Below the pieces are notes generated by a model, which was not told where the DNA came from, ran no database searches, and worked only from the letters and a program-made list of their open reading frames with translations. Source: UBA3775 sp964625275 (GTDB lineage: Bacteria > Bacillota > Clostridia > Lachnospirales > Lachnospiraceae). Taken from it: a stretch of DNA of 41,384 bases. Position numbers and translations under genes: made by a program. Location: NCBI GenBank assembly GCA_964625275.1, contig CAZVBH010000012.1:1-41384 (forward strand), given 5' to 3'. Position 1 is the stretch's first letter; each line of letters opens with the position of its first letter. Below, in pieces: positions 32,527-41,150 of this stretch.

Positions 32527-33198
32527 ATGAAAATAGCAAAAAGAGAAATAGCAATAATCATGGTTATCATTGGTGTCCTTGCAGGATTTTGTACCTACAG
32601 ATTCTATTTCTCATCAAAAATGGATACAGTAGACAGTGAGAAAAAAGAACAGGCTTCACTTCAAAGCCAGATCGATGAAATCAACTTAAAGGTTGATGAC
32701 GAAAAGAGAATGCGTTCACAGATGACAGACTGGGAATCAGAAGTTAATGATGAAGCAGCTCTTTATGATGTAGCTTATACCTATGAGGATGGTATCCTCT
32801 ACATGAAGGAAATCGAGGATGCAGGTCTTGCAACCATAACTTCCTATACAGTAGGTGAAACCGGAATTGCAGCAACTGTAGCCGGTCAGGGAATTTTCGC
32901 AGGAAAAACCTTTAATGAAGGTTCTACCTCCTATACCTTTAACTACGCAGTTGAAAGCTATGATGCCTTAAAGACTTTCATTGATTATATTGTATCTCGT
33001 GGCAACGGTATCAGAGCACTTTCAAGTATTTCATTCTCAATCGCAGATGATGGAAGCATCTCAGGAAGTGTAAACATGAATATCTATACAATGTCAGATG
33101 GCTCAAAAGCTTATGAACAGCCTGTTATCAATGATGTTGATCTTGGAATTGACAATATCTTTGGTATTGACACAGCCGCAACTCCAACAGAAGAATAA
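32527..33198 (+). CDS. PilO-like pilus alignment protein
   Basis: A 223-residue protein with one span at residues 7-27, a coiled coil at about 38-70, and an external alpha/beta domain, the plan of PilO. Identity is low, but its position directly after a PilM-PilN fusion supports the role. It would form the ring that links the cytoplasmic motors to the growing pilus. A GGAAAGGAAATGG site lies just upstream of the ATG. Confidence 0.78.
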   Translation: MKIAKREIAIIMVIIGVLAGFCTYRFYFSSKMDTVDSEKKEQASLQSQIDEINLKVDDEKRMRSQMTDWESEVNDEAALYDVAYTYEDGILYMKEIEDAGLATITSYTVGETGIAATVAGQGIFAGKTFNEGSTSYTFNYAVESYDALKTFIDYIVSRGNGIRALSSISFSIADDGSISGSVNMNIYTMSDGSKAYEQPVINDVDLGIDNIFGIDTAATPTEE

Positions 33199-33213
33199 AA
33201 TAAACCTTTTCCA

Positions 33214-33251
33214 TCAATGCCATGTATGAATTTCATACATGGCAATGGTGG
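33214..33251 (+). terminator. Strong palindrome after pilO
   Basis: TGCCATGTATGAA (33218-33230) pairs with TTCATACATGGCA (33232-33244), extended outward by CCAT/ATGG. No T run follows, so it may be a processing or attenuation site as much as a terminator. Confidence 0.6.
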
Positions 33252-33277
33252 ATATAAACTTATATGACTATATTACA

Positions 33278-33456
33278 CCGGACTTCAGGCTTAAACTAAG
33301 AATCAAGGCATTGAAGTCGGATGCAAAATCAATTATGAATATATTACCCGGACTTCAGGCTTAAACTAAGAATCAAGGCATTGAAGTCGGATGCAAAATC
33401 AATTATGAATAAATTAACCCAGACTTCAGGCTTTAATTATGAATTAAAGGCTGAAT
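33278..33456 (+). repeat. Tandem 70-bp hairpin repeats between pilO and the minor pilins
   Basis: Two almost identical 70-bp units start at 33278 and 33348. Each can fold through CCG-ACTTCA/TGAAGT-CGG. A degenerate third unit starting at 33419 forms a longer stem (33425-33438 with 33442-33455, 13 of 14 pairs). No coding frame is conserved between the units. Confidence 0.85.
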
Positions 33457-33552
33457 TGTGTGCTAATAAAATATACATTTAGTGCTATTAATCAATTATG
33501 ACTGTATAATTAATTAAAAAGATTACAGGCTGCCGGTTATGAGCAAGTAGCG

Positions 33553-33629
33553 AAGCGGATTGCGAATATCCGCTTTGATAAGCAAATGATGGATGCCATT
33601 TTTGCTGTAAACAGTAAGCTGTTTACAGC
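33553..33629 (+). promoter_or_regulatory. Two stem-loops before the minor pilin operon
   Basis: AAGCGGAT (33553-33560) pairs with ATCCGCTT (33568-33575), and GCTGTAAACAG (33604-33614) pairs with CTGTTTACAGC (33619-33629) around TAAG. They complete the roughly 500-bp gene-free stretch between pilO and the first minor pilin. No clear promoter was identified there. Confidence 0.5.
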
Positions 33630-33693
33630 AGGTGAATTAATCTTTGATTTGCTGAAATTAAAGACTTGGCAGTCTATGAGATATGGAGGTAAA

Positions 33694-34413
33694 ATGAAAA
33701 GCCTATTAAACAAAGTAAGTAAATTAAGACAGCGGCTTAAGGCAAATTCCGGCAAAGGCTTCACCTTGATTGAACTTTTGGTTGCCATAGTTATTTTATC
33801 CTTGGTTGTCTTTCCAACCATGCAGGTTTTCATAACTGCAACAAAGACAAATTCAAAGTCAAGGACAGAGCTCCAGGCAACAATTACCGCAAATTCTGTA
33901 CTTGAAAGCGCAAAGGCCTTCTCAATCAGAGTATTCCATGAACAGTGTAATGGAAACATTTCATCCTTCGGTCTCCTTGCAGGAAAGACAGAAAACGGTG
34001 CAACAAAATCCTTTGCTGAAAGTGGCGGTTCAGCAGGCACACTTGTCTTAGATACAGATAATACCTATAAAATAGTGACCGGCCAGACCTTTGTTGCTGA
34101 TACCTTAGATATCAATTCCGAATATTCTTATGCAATTAATGGAATCGTACAGTCAAATAATACCTACGATGCAGTAGTTGTTTTAAAAGAAGCCAAGTAT
34201 CAGGATGTTGATTTAAAAAGTAGTGCAGATGGCACAGCCTCTGCCTATTCAGAATCAGATGTAAATGGAACTTACTCAAGCTATAATAAGAAGTTTGACA
34301 TAACAGTTTATGTTTATAAACATGCAAGTACCCCGGTATATGTCGGAGCATCATCACTTGATGATAATTGCCTTGTAAAGATTACAGGTAACAAACTTGA
34401 CAATGCGCAATAA
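33694..34413 (+). CDS. Minor pilin, PilV/GspI-like
   Basis: A 239-residue prepilin with a long basic leader (about 23 residues) ending in GKG, then FTLIELLVAIVIL with Glu5. The globular part is about 190 residues, Ser/Thr-rich, with one pair of cysteines. The start at 33694 has a GGAGGT site; an in-frame start at 33586 lies in the hairpin region. It heads a set whose order (I-like, K-like, H-like, J-like) matches the tip complex of type IV pili and type II secretion systems. The subtype assignment relies partly on order. Confidence 0.85.
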   Translation: MKSLLNKVSKLRQRLKANSGKGFTLIELLVAIVILSLVVFPTMQVFITATKTNSKSRTELQATITANSVLESAKAFSIRVFHEQCNGNISSFGLLAGKTENGATKSFAESGGSAGTLVLDTDNTYKIVTGQTFVADTLDINSEYSYAINGIVQSNNTYDAVVVLKEAKYQDVDLKSSADGTASAYSESDVNGTYSSYNKKFDITVYVYKHASTPVYVGASSLDDNCLVKITGNKLDNAQ

Positions 34414-34431
34414 GCTAATGGAGGCAGATTG

Positions 34432-36621
34432 ATGAATAATAAGAGGAAAACTACTATTAATAATTTAAAAAGCAGCAACCGAGGCGTTGCACTTGTATCA
34501 GTACTTATTGCATTAACAGTATGTTTACTGGTTGCAACAGTTGTCCTTGAGATAACCTATACCTCACTCCTTTCTCGAAAAGTAAACAAATATTCAAATG
34601 ATAATTTTTATTCATCAGAAACAGCTCTCGATGATGTAGAAACTGTATTGCAGAATGTCGCAGTTTATACAATGAATCAGCTGAAAACAGAAAGTTCAAC
34701 AGAGTTCATCGAGTCAGCCGCTTCAACCTTACTCGCATCATCTAACGCCACAAGCCTGGATGACACAGATGCCATCAGCCAGTATCTCTTCAGTCAGCTC
34801 ACTGAGGAAACAAAGGCAGTCTTAGGAAAACAGACAGAAGCACTTGATGGCACAACCACATATGAATACGATTCATCAAAATTTAAGATTACAACAGTAG
34901 AAAAAGATATAACAACATCCTCATCATCAAAGTCAACTCTGACCTTCTCAGTAGAGTTGAATTATATTGATCCGGATACAAATTATGAAACAAGAATTGC
35001 AACAGACCTTGTAATGAATGATGTAACACATAGAACACCGGCTTCAGCTTATTCTATTGGAAGTTATTCAATGTTTACAGGTGGCGGAGCGACGTTTAGT
35101 GGTAATGATGCCAATAATCATTATCGCTCTTGTTATCTTCAAGAAGGTAATGCTTATATTGGTATGATGGTTTCTGAAGCTCCAAAGGCAGTAGATGTTA
35201 ATGGTTGTTCATTGGTTTTTGATGGCAATAGAGTAATTATAAATGGTGATGTTTATGTAAATAACGGGGCTCTTATCTTCTCGGGTGATAGTGTAACTAC
35301 CGATGGGACAACAACAAAAACACAGGTTGATATTAGAGGAACTATATATATAAATAATGATTCTGTATTAATTATTGGTGATGGTGTTGACTTTATGTGT
35401 GAAGATATTGTGCTTGTAAATGGTGACGAACAATGGTCAGTATTTGACACGAGCAAAAAAACATATATTAATAAAGCTAAGGACTATTATGAAACTGTAT
35501 ATCCTTATGATTATGCTTCTTTTAGCTCCGAAAATGATACGAACAAAACATCGGTACTCACAACTGATGATTTAAAAGCTAATGGTTACTTACGCATATT
35601 AGACGATTTTTACAATAAATCGACTAGTGGATGTATAATGGGATATAGCAAGTCGAACGGTACGTATGTATTAACTGACTTCACATATGATTCGGAAAAA
35701 AATAAATACTATTGGAGTTATACAAATAAAAAAGGTGAAGTACAAACCTTTAAAGGAAGTATAAATCGAGACTCTTATTTTATGCCAGAGGCATTAGCCA
35801 CTATATATACATATGATGGTGGAACAGAAAATGTAGATGCAGAAATGTGCAATTTTTTAAATATGGATGTATTATATTGGCTTTATAAAAATGGAGATGG
35901 TGCAATAATGTCAATGAATGATGGCGCCAGAGATATGAGACAACTGTTTACTTCCAGTAATACAACTACTAGAGGAACAATAACTTGTTCGGATGGATAT
36001 AAATTCAAAGATGTTGCTCTTTCTAGTGATTTAAGCACAACAAAATACAGAAATCAATATTCAGCAATGACTACTTATACATCATTTAATAGCCTTGTTA
36101 GTGGAAAACAAGTTCTGGGTAAGACGGTAGCTGGCTTATCTTTATTGATTGGTTCTAATGGAGGTTCTGTATTGAATGGTGCTACAGCAGCAGATAATGT
36201 AGTTGTAATGACAACTAGGTGGAATAATTATAGCTTAACGTTAAGCAAGGGTAATTTTATAGGAATTAATATATCAGCTGATAAGGTAGGATATGAATCA
36301 CAAGGCTCTGGATGCACAACATCATATTCTATTTTATCTGCTCATCAGGAAGGCGATGATCTTCAGGGTATTATTGATGCTATTAAATATTTATGCTTTT
36401 TGAAGAATGGATCTGAAAATTATACATCTGCTAATGATAGATTTGGAAGTGGAGATGAGTATGAAAAATTTTATTCGCTTTTTACATTTGACAGCTTGTA
36501 TCAAGGTGGCTTAGATGCTTTCTTTGATACTGATAGTACTTCAAATTCTGGTGGTGAGATAACAGTTAATTCATCAAATATGTATAACTTTATAACAGTT
36601 GAAAACTGGCAGACTAACTAA
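34432..36621 (+). CDS. Large minor pilin, PilX/GspK-like, probable pilus tip protein
   Basis: A 729-residue protein. After a 17-residue leader, the segment RG/VALVSVLIALTV is a prepilin-like signal but lacks Glu at position 5, as in GspK-type tip subunits. Residues to about 205 resemble PilX/GspK stalks. From about residue 210 the sequence is a long domain rich in Gly, Asn, Tyr and Thr with many strands (NGDVYVNNGALIF-like repeats suggesting a beta solenoid). Base use becomes more AT-rich at this point (near 35050). The start at 34432 was preferred over the TTG at 34429 because of GGAGG at a 7-bp spacing. The large outer domain suggests adhesion; its ligand is unknown. Confidence 0.82.
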   Translation: MNNKRKTTINNLKSSNRGVALVSVLIALTVCLLVATVVLEITYTSLLSRKVNKYSNDNFYSSETALDDVETVLQNVAVYTMNQLKTESSTEFIESAASTLLASSNATSLDDTDAISQYLFSQLTEETKAVLGKQTEALDGTTTYEYDSSKFKITTVEKDITTSSSSKSTLTFSVELNYIDPDTNYETRIATDLVMNDVTHRTPASAYSIGSYSMFTGGGATFSGNDANNHYRSCYLQEGNAYIGMMVSEAPKAVDVNGCSLVFDGNRVIINGDVYVNNGALIFSGDSVTTDGTTTKTQVDIRGTIYINNDSVLIIGDGVDFMCEDIVLVNGDEQWSVFDTSKKTYINKAKDYYETVYPYDYASFSSENDTNKTSVLTTDDLKANGYLRILDDFYNKSTSGCIMGYSKSNGTYVLTDFTYDSEKNKYYWSYTNKKGEVQTFKGSINRDSYFMPEALATIYTYDGGTENVDAEMCNFLNMDVLYWLYKNGDGAIMSMNDGARDMRQLFTSSNTTTRGTITCSDGYKFKDVALSSDLSTTKYRNQYSAMTTYTSFNSLVSGKQVLGKTVAGLSLLIGSNGGSVLNGATAADNVVVMTTRWNNYSLTLSKGNFIGINISADKVGYESQGSGCTTSYSILSAHQEGDDLQGIIDAIKYLCFLKNGSENYTSANDRFGSGDEYEKFYSLFTFDSLYQGGLDAFFDTDSTSNSGGEITVNSSNMYNFITVENWQTN

Positions 36622-36635
36622 TGGAGGGAAAAGTT

Positions 36636-37184
36636 ATGAAAAGAAAAAATGAAGGCTTTACTCTCATTGAATTGATAGTTGTTATAGCTATAATGGCTGT
36701 TATGACAGCAGCTTTTGGTGTCAGCTTTACCCTGATAGGCAGACAGAGGGTTTCTACAGCAGCTTCGTCATTTAAAGAAAATTTCACCTTGGCTCAGACC
36801 TATGCAAAGAGTAAAGGTGCCTGCAAGCTGACCTTGATTGGCTCCAGCGAAGATGACTCAGCAACCTATATTTATACGGCTGCAAATACATCAGAGCTTT
36901 CTGATCCTGACAAATGTAAGCTTGGAAATGGACCAAATGATATCAACAAAAATGTTACTGTATCTGTTTACTTTGTAGGAAATTCTACTCCTTATGTGCT
37001 GGAGGATGGCGTACAGATAGACATAATGATAAATCGTGAAACTGGTGGTGTGTCAAATGCCTCATCCTATACTAAAGATGGCGCAACCATTACAGGTGTT
37101 CCATACAAGATTGAATTTTCTAATGGTACAAAGACAACGACTCTGAAAATAGCACAGTATACGGGTGTCATTACCTACGAATAA
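36636..37184 (+). CDS. Minor pilin, GspH/FimT-like
   Basis: A 182-residue prepilin with a short leader MKRKNEG, then FTLIELIVVIAIMAVM with Glu5. The segment ASSFKENFTLAQTYAKSKG after the helix is typical of GspH/FimT proteins. Two cysteines could form a disulphide in the globular part. The start at 36636 follows GGAGGGA; an upstream in-frame ATG at 36621 overlaps the preceding stop and would lie before that site. Translation is probably coupled to the upstream gene. Confidence 0.88.
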   Translation: MKRKNEGFTLIELIVVIAIMAVMTAAFGVSFTLIGRQRVSTAASSFKENFTLAQTYAKSKGACKLTLIGSSEDDSATYIYTAANTSELSDPDKCKLGNGPNDINKNVTVSVYFVGNSTPYVLEDGVQIDIMINRETGGVSNASSYTKDGATITGVPYKIEFSNGTKTTTLKIAQYTGVITYE

Positions 37185-37208
37185 GATTGTGAAGGGAGGA
37201 AAAATTTA

Positions 37209-39020
37209 ATGAAGATTAGGACTAACAATAAGGGCCTTTCTCTTGTTGAAATGATGGTTTCCATTGCAATTCTTTCGGTTGTAATGATTGGTGTCTTTGG
37301 AATTTTAGCTGCTATGTCTAAATCCTTTAGCATTTCGCAAAAAGAGGTTCAGCTTCAGGATAGTGTTCAGAATACATACTCAATTGTCAGCGATATCATA
37401 AAAGAAGCTCAGACCAGTTCAAATTCAAGTATTCAGTCTGTTCAGTTTGATTCAGCAAATAATAAAGCTTATGTAATTGATGATGATACAAATGACTGGA
37501 CTCAGAGCAAATTCTATATTGTAGAATTAGATACAAGTACTCATATACTTTATCTTTACAGTGACTCACTTTACGCAACTGCGACAGTAACCGTAACACC
37601 GGTTCCTACAGTAAGTGGAGATGGTGAAGGTGGAGAGGATACTAGTGAAGATGATTCTTCAGCTACACCTATACCTACTACTACTGCTGCTACGAAAACG
37701 GAAAAGGGATCAATGGTGGATTACAAGTCAATTAACGTAAAAAGTTTGACAGATAAAGATTCTTATCTTTTATCAAAGAATGTAAAAACCTTTAGCGTCG
37801 ATGTTTCAAGCTATGGAGATGGTTATGTAGTAGTCGGCTTAGAGTTGGAATATGGTACAAGAACTGCCTCAATTACTCAGAATGTATATTTAAGGAATTC
37901 TAATAATTCCGTTCTTGCATCCGGCAGCACAGGTACTACACCTACACCAAGTGGACTTGAAGGATACAAATTGAAAAGCATTACTAATGTTACTATAAAT
38001 AATAATAAAAAATTTACTGTTGGCGATAAACCAAAGGCTGAAAATTTTACTGTAACAGCTGAGTATGTTAGTGAGACAGATAGTACGGATGTTAAAGAAG
38101 CTACGCTAACAGATTATGCTTGTGATAAGTTTGGTACAGAACTTACTACCGTTACGGATGCAGAAACTCTTGTTTTTATTGCAAATGAAAACAAAGATGT
38201 TAAATGTGAGATAGATATTAGTGTTTCAGCGGCTACACTCGCTATTGAGTATGATGATAGCTTATTTACACTACCTGATGCAAATTATATTTCAACTCAT
38301 TCTGAAATAAATACATATTTCAATATTACGTCAAAGGATGATGCTAATAAAGGTATTTTGATTAACAAAGTTTGGGACGAAGAAGTTAACGACCATTATG
38401 AATGTAAAGGGGTTATTAAAACAAACTACAAATGTAATAGCTGCAATAAAAGGTTAACTCAGCAAAATCATGAGTGCAGTGCACAGGGTTGCTGGACTAC
38501 AAATAATGTAGTGAATGATTATCACGAAGAAACATGTGGAAAAAATTTAGGATCTACTAAATCAGGCTCTTGTGGTGTTTCGGGCTGTACTTATCAATAT
38601 TACAATGGTTATTCAAGTGATTCAGCTGAATGGATAGAGGCAGGAACTAAGACATTCACTAAAAGTTTTACAGTTGAATCATCGGGTGAAGGAATGTTTT
38701 CAATTATAAATGATTCTAGTGAAACAGATTATGCGGATGTTGATGTTATAGTATATATAACAAACTCAAACACAGGATTTTATAATTTAGGTAGTGGCTA
38801 TTTAACATTAATTAATGATGGTACATACGCAAAGCAAAAAGTAACTTATTATGCGGAAACGAATAGTTATTCGGACTATCTTAAGATTCATATAGATTCA
38901 ATGCCAAAATATGATGGTACAGATAATACAACTTATACCTTTAAATTTAATTGGGTGTCAGACACTTCGCTAAATATAAAAAATATGGCAATGGCAGTTT
39001 ACTCAGAAGATGCCGATTAA
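37209..39020 (+). CDS. Large minor pilin, PilW/GspJ-like, with a cysteine-rich domain
   Basis: A 603-residue prepilin with the leader ending NKG, then LSLVEMMVSIAILSVVM with Glu5, and a PilW/GspJ-like stalk to about residue 250 that is interrupted by a Thr/Pro/Asp/Glu-rich linker (about 130-165). The distal part has a bacterial Ig-like segment (about 255-345) and then a cysteine-rich insert (about 396-468) with eight Cys and several His, including CNSC and HECSAQGC, which resembles a zinc-ribbon or disulphide knot. Composition in the distal half is more AT-rich than in the stalk. It is the last gene before a strong terminator. It probably sits at the pilus tip; the ligand is unknown. Confidence 0.82.
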   Translation: MKIRTNNKGLSLVEMMVSIAILSVVMIGVFGILAAMSKSFSISQKEVQLQDSVQNTYSIVSDIIKEAQTSSNSSIQSVQFDSANNKAYVIDDDTNDWTQSKFYIVELDTSTHILYLYSDSLYATATVTVTPVPTVSGDGEGGEDTSEDDSSATPIPTTTAATKTEKGSMVDYKSINVKSLTDKDSYLLSKNVKTFSVDVSSYGDGYVVVGLELEYGTRTASITQNVYLRNSNNSVLASGSTGTTPTPSGLEGYKLKSITNVTINNNKKFTVGDKPKAENFTVTAEYVSETDSTDVKEATLTDYACDKFGTELTTVTDAETLVFIANENKDVKCEIDISVSAATLAIEYDDSLFTLPDANYISTHSEINTYFNITSKDDANKGILINKVWDEEVNDHYECKGVIKTNYKCNSCNKRLTQQNHECSAQGCWTTNNVVNDYHEETCGKNLGSTKSGSCGVSGCTYQYYNGYSSDSAEWIEAGTKTFTKSFTVESSGEGMFSIINDSSETDYADVDVIVYITNSNTGFYNLGSGYLTLINDGTYAKQKVTYYAETNSYSDYLKIHIDSMPKYDGTDNTTYTFKFNWVSDTSLNIKNMAMAVYSEDAD

Positions 39021-39021
39021 A

Positions 39022-39090
39022 AACCGAGTACCGGTCACTCTAAAAATTCTAAAACTCAGGAACCCAGGTACCTGTCACTCTAAAATTTGA
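39022..39090 (+). repeat. Two degenerate copies of the GGTACCTGTCACTC repeat
   Basis: CCGAGTACCGGTCACTCTAA (near 39025) and CCCAGGTACCTGTCACTCTA (near 39063) are variants of the repeat core found in tandem downstream. They lie between the last pilin stop and its terminator. Confidence 0.8.
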
Positions 39091-39132
39091 TTATTCTTTC
39101 TCGGCTTATTTCTTGAGCTTGATTGAAAAATA

Positions 39133-39168
39133 AAAGGTCTTTTGCTTATGCAAAGGACCTTTTTTATT
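39133..39168 (+). terminator. Rho-independent terminator of the pilus locus
   Basis: AAAGGTCTTTTGC (39133-39145) pairs fully with GCAAAGGACCTTT (39150-39162) around TTAT and is followed by a T run. It ends the minor pilin operon. Confidence 0.92.
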
Positions 39169-39173
39169 ACGAA

Positions 39174-39303
39174 CCCGGGTACCTGTCACTCTAAACCCGG
39201 GTACCTGTCACTCTAAACCCGGGTACCTGTCACTCTAAAAATTTTATAAAATTTTTTATCAAAAATCGCAGCTTATTTTAAGGCTTTTGCCCACAAAGGC
39301 GTA
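39174..39303 (+). repeat. Repeat block 1: three 22-bp tandem cores plus a terminator-like tail
   Basis: Three exact 22-bp units with the core CCCGGGTACCTGTCACTC begin at 39174, 39196 and 39218. They are followed by an AT-rich hairpin (AAATTTTATAAAATTTT) and a stretch reading TCGCAGCTTATTTTAAGGC, shared with blocks 2 to 4. The terminator tail is imperfect in this copy. Confidence 0.92.
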
Positions 39304-39431
39304 AACGGTAAACCATTGGTACCTACAAATGTCGTGTGATTTGTGCGAAAATGTTGGAAAAGTTGTGAAAGTCTAGAAAGTCGTGCTCGACTTTTACAAC
39401 TTTAACTAAATTTTTCCAACAGGAGGCGCAT

Positions 39432-39821
39432 ATGAACACACAGCTTAATGCTACCGAAATGCATATGAAGTATTGGGCGGATATTATACGTGACAGGAAG
39501 CAAAGTGGACTTAAGGTTAAGGATTATTGTGCTGAACATAATCTTTCAAGAGATGCTTATTATTACTGGTATAATAAAATTAAAAACAAAGCTTTAATTG
39601 AAGCCAATAATAGAGTTGAATTCGCTGCAGTACCTACTAATGTAACAGAAAGCTTATCAACTCCACAAGATGATTACTCAATTGATGATAATGACAAAGA
39701 TACTGATGGTAAAACTCCATCGATTATTGTAAAAATAAATGGCATGAGGATAGATGTTCTTGAAGATGTTTCAAGAGAATGCCTTATGAAAGTACTGGAG
39801 GTGGCAGCTCATGTTAAATGA
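39432..39821 (+). CDS. IS66-family accessory protein TnpA
   Basis: A 129-residue protein encoded by the first frame of an IS66-type element. Residues 10-55 form a helix-turn-helix (WADIIRDRKQSGLKVKDYCA, then LSRDAYYYWYNKIK), and the C-terminus carries the typical IVKINGMRIDVLEDVS segment. The frame is complete, with an AGGAGG site. The second gene of the element begins inside its stop region but is cut off, so the element cannot transpose by itself. Confidence 0.87.
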   Translation: MNTQLNATEMHMKYWADIIRDRKQSGLKVKDYCAEHNLSRDAYYYWYNKIKNKALIEANNRVEFAAVPTNVTESLSTPQDDYSIDDNDKDTDGKTPSIIVKINGMRIDVLEDVSRECLMKVLEVAAHVK

Positions 39822-39909
39822 TGCCACCGGTTTTAAAAAAATATACATTGCATGCGGCAAGACTGATCTGCGACGAGGTATTGATGGTCTGGCAGGAATA
39901 ATTAAGTAA
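39811..39909 (+). pseudogene. IS66 TnpB, truncated after 32 codons
   Basis: The ATG at 39811 overlaps the end of tnpA by 11 bp, the normal IS66 arrangement. The product begins MLNDATGFKKIYIACGKTDL and continues RRGIDGLAGIIK, the conserved start of IS66 TnpB, then meets a stop at the exact point where repeat block 2 begins. About 80 codons, and the whole transposase gene that should follow, are missing. Confidence 0.88.
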
Positions 39910-40008
39910 ACCTGGGTACCTGTCACTCTAAAAATTTTATAAAATTTTTTATCAAAAATCGCAGCTTATTTTAAGGCTTTTGCCCTCAAAGGTAAAGGCC
40001 TTTTTTAA
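39908..40008 (+). repeat. Repeat block 2 with terminator tail
   Basis: It has one core (CCTGGGTACCTGTCACTC), the shared AT-rich middle, and a full terminator: AAGGCTTTTGCC (39973-39984) pairs with GGTAAAGGCCTT (39991-40002), followed by a T run. It directly abuts the truncated IS66 gene. Confidence 0.9.
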
Positions 40009-40051
40009 ATTAAAGCGACCACGCAATGAAAGAAAAAATATACAAATACTG

Positions 40052-40080
40052 TTGCTATTTTTGCTGCCTTGTGCTAAGAT
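40052..40080 (+). promoter_or_regulatory. Promoter of the Rpn-type nuclease gene
   Basis: The -35 box is TTGCTA (40052-40057), the spacer is 17 bp and the -10 box is TAAGAT (40075-40080), with TGTGC before the -10. The region starting ACCACGCAATG (near 40019) matches the one upstream of the gene at 41367. Confidence 0.65.
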
Positions 40081-40133
40081 AAGACTAAGATAATTATTTT
40101 GACAATGAATCGCTAGTAATAAGGAGGCGAAAT

Positions 40134-41036
40134 ATGCCAGATAATACCGAAAAGGTGTCTATTGCTTGGCATCCTGCTTTTTGTAGTGCCGCAGAGTATG
40201 ATCTCAGAGCTGAAAGAGAAAATCTTCAGTTCGATTCTGAGCACAATCTTAGCAAAGAGCCACTTCGAATGGACCTTTTAATCATTAAGAAAAATACAGA
40301 CGAGCCAAGTAGTAATGATATCGCCAGGATTTTCAGAAAGTACAATGTTATTGAGTACAAAAGCCCGGATGACGGATTGACCATTGATGATTTTTACAAA
40401 ACAATGGCATATGCTTGCTTGTACAAGGCTTCGGGAAAAACAGTAAATGAAGTGCCAGCTAATGAATTAACTGTTTCTGTTTTTAGAGAAACTTATCCGG
40501 AGAAGTTAGTTCAGATGTTGGAAGAAGATGGCGCAATTGTTGAAATGACAGCTCCCGGAGTGTATGAAGTTAAATCTTCAAACTTTTTCTTCCCAGCTCA
40601 GATTGTAGTTACTAAAGACTTAGATGTAAAAAAGCATGCAAGCCTTAGAATTCTTTCAAGAAATGCAAAGATTGAAGATGTTGAGCAGTTTTTGAAAGAA
40701 TCTGAAAAAGCTGATACACCATGGGAAAGAGAAAATATTAGTTCAATATTAGAGGTCAGTATTTCAGCTAACCGCCAGACATTCGAAAAATTTAAAAGGA
40801 GGGATTCTACTATGTGTGATGCATTAAGAGATTTAATGAAAGATGAAATAGAAGAAGAACTTGAAAAAGGACTTGAAAAGGGACGTGCAGAAGGACTTGA
40901 AAAAGGACGTGAAGAAGCTCAGAAAAAGAATGCGTTTAAATTTTATCAGCAAGGGAACTCTCCAGAGTTCATTGCCGACTTCCTTGAATTTCCGGTTGAA
41001 CAGGTAAGACAGTGGCTTGGACTTGAGAAAGCTTAA
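40134..41036 (+). CDS. Rpn/PD-(D/E)XK-type nuclease-like protein
   Basis: A 300-residue protein resembling the Rpn (recombination-promoting nuclease, formerly YhgA-like) group. The core PD-(D/E)XK motif is visible as MDLLIIKK (Asp near residue 44), then VIEYKSPDDGLTIDDFYK (Glu-x-Lys near residues 74-76). The C-terminal part has the repeated charged helix EKGLEKGRAEGLEKGREEA common in this family, and ends in a small helical domain. An AAGGAGG site precedes the start. It is flanked on both sides by repeat blocks, and another gene with a matching promoter begins at 41367, so this looks like a multicopy gene unit. The biological role is uncertain. Confidence 0.78.
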   Translation: MPDNTEKVSIAWHPAFCSAAEYDLRAERENLQFDSEHNLSKEPLRMDLLIIKKNTDEPSSNDIARIFRKYNVIEYKSPDDGLTIDDFYKTMAYACLYKASGKTVNEVPANELTVSVFRETYPEKLVQMLEEDGAIVEMTAPGVYEVKSSNFFFPAQIVVTKDLDVKKHASLRILSRNAKIEDVEQFLKESEKADTPWERENISSILEVSISANRQTFEKFKRRDSTMCDALRDLMKDEIEEELEKGLEKGRAEGLEKGREEAQKKNAFKFYQQGNSPEFIADFLEFPVEQVRQWLGLEKA

Positions 41037-41056
41037 TAAAAGGTGTCAAGCATTTG

Positions 41057-41141
41057 AAACCCGGGTACCTGTTACTCTTAAATTTTTTATCAAAAATCGC
41101 AGCTTATTTTAAGGCTTTTGCCCTCAAGGCAAAGGCCTTTT
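41057..41141 (+). repeat. Repeat block 3
   Basis: It begins with CCCGGGTACCTGTTACTC and continues with the shared middle and the tail AAGGCTTTTGCC ... GGCAAAGGCCTT, with a short deletion in the AT-rich section. It lies just after the nuclease gene and may serve as its terminator. Confidence 0.9.
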
Positions 41142-41150
41142 AAAAAACCA

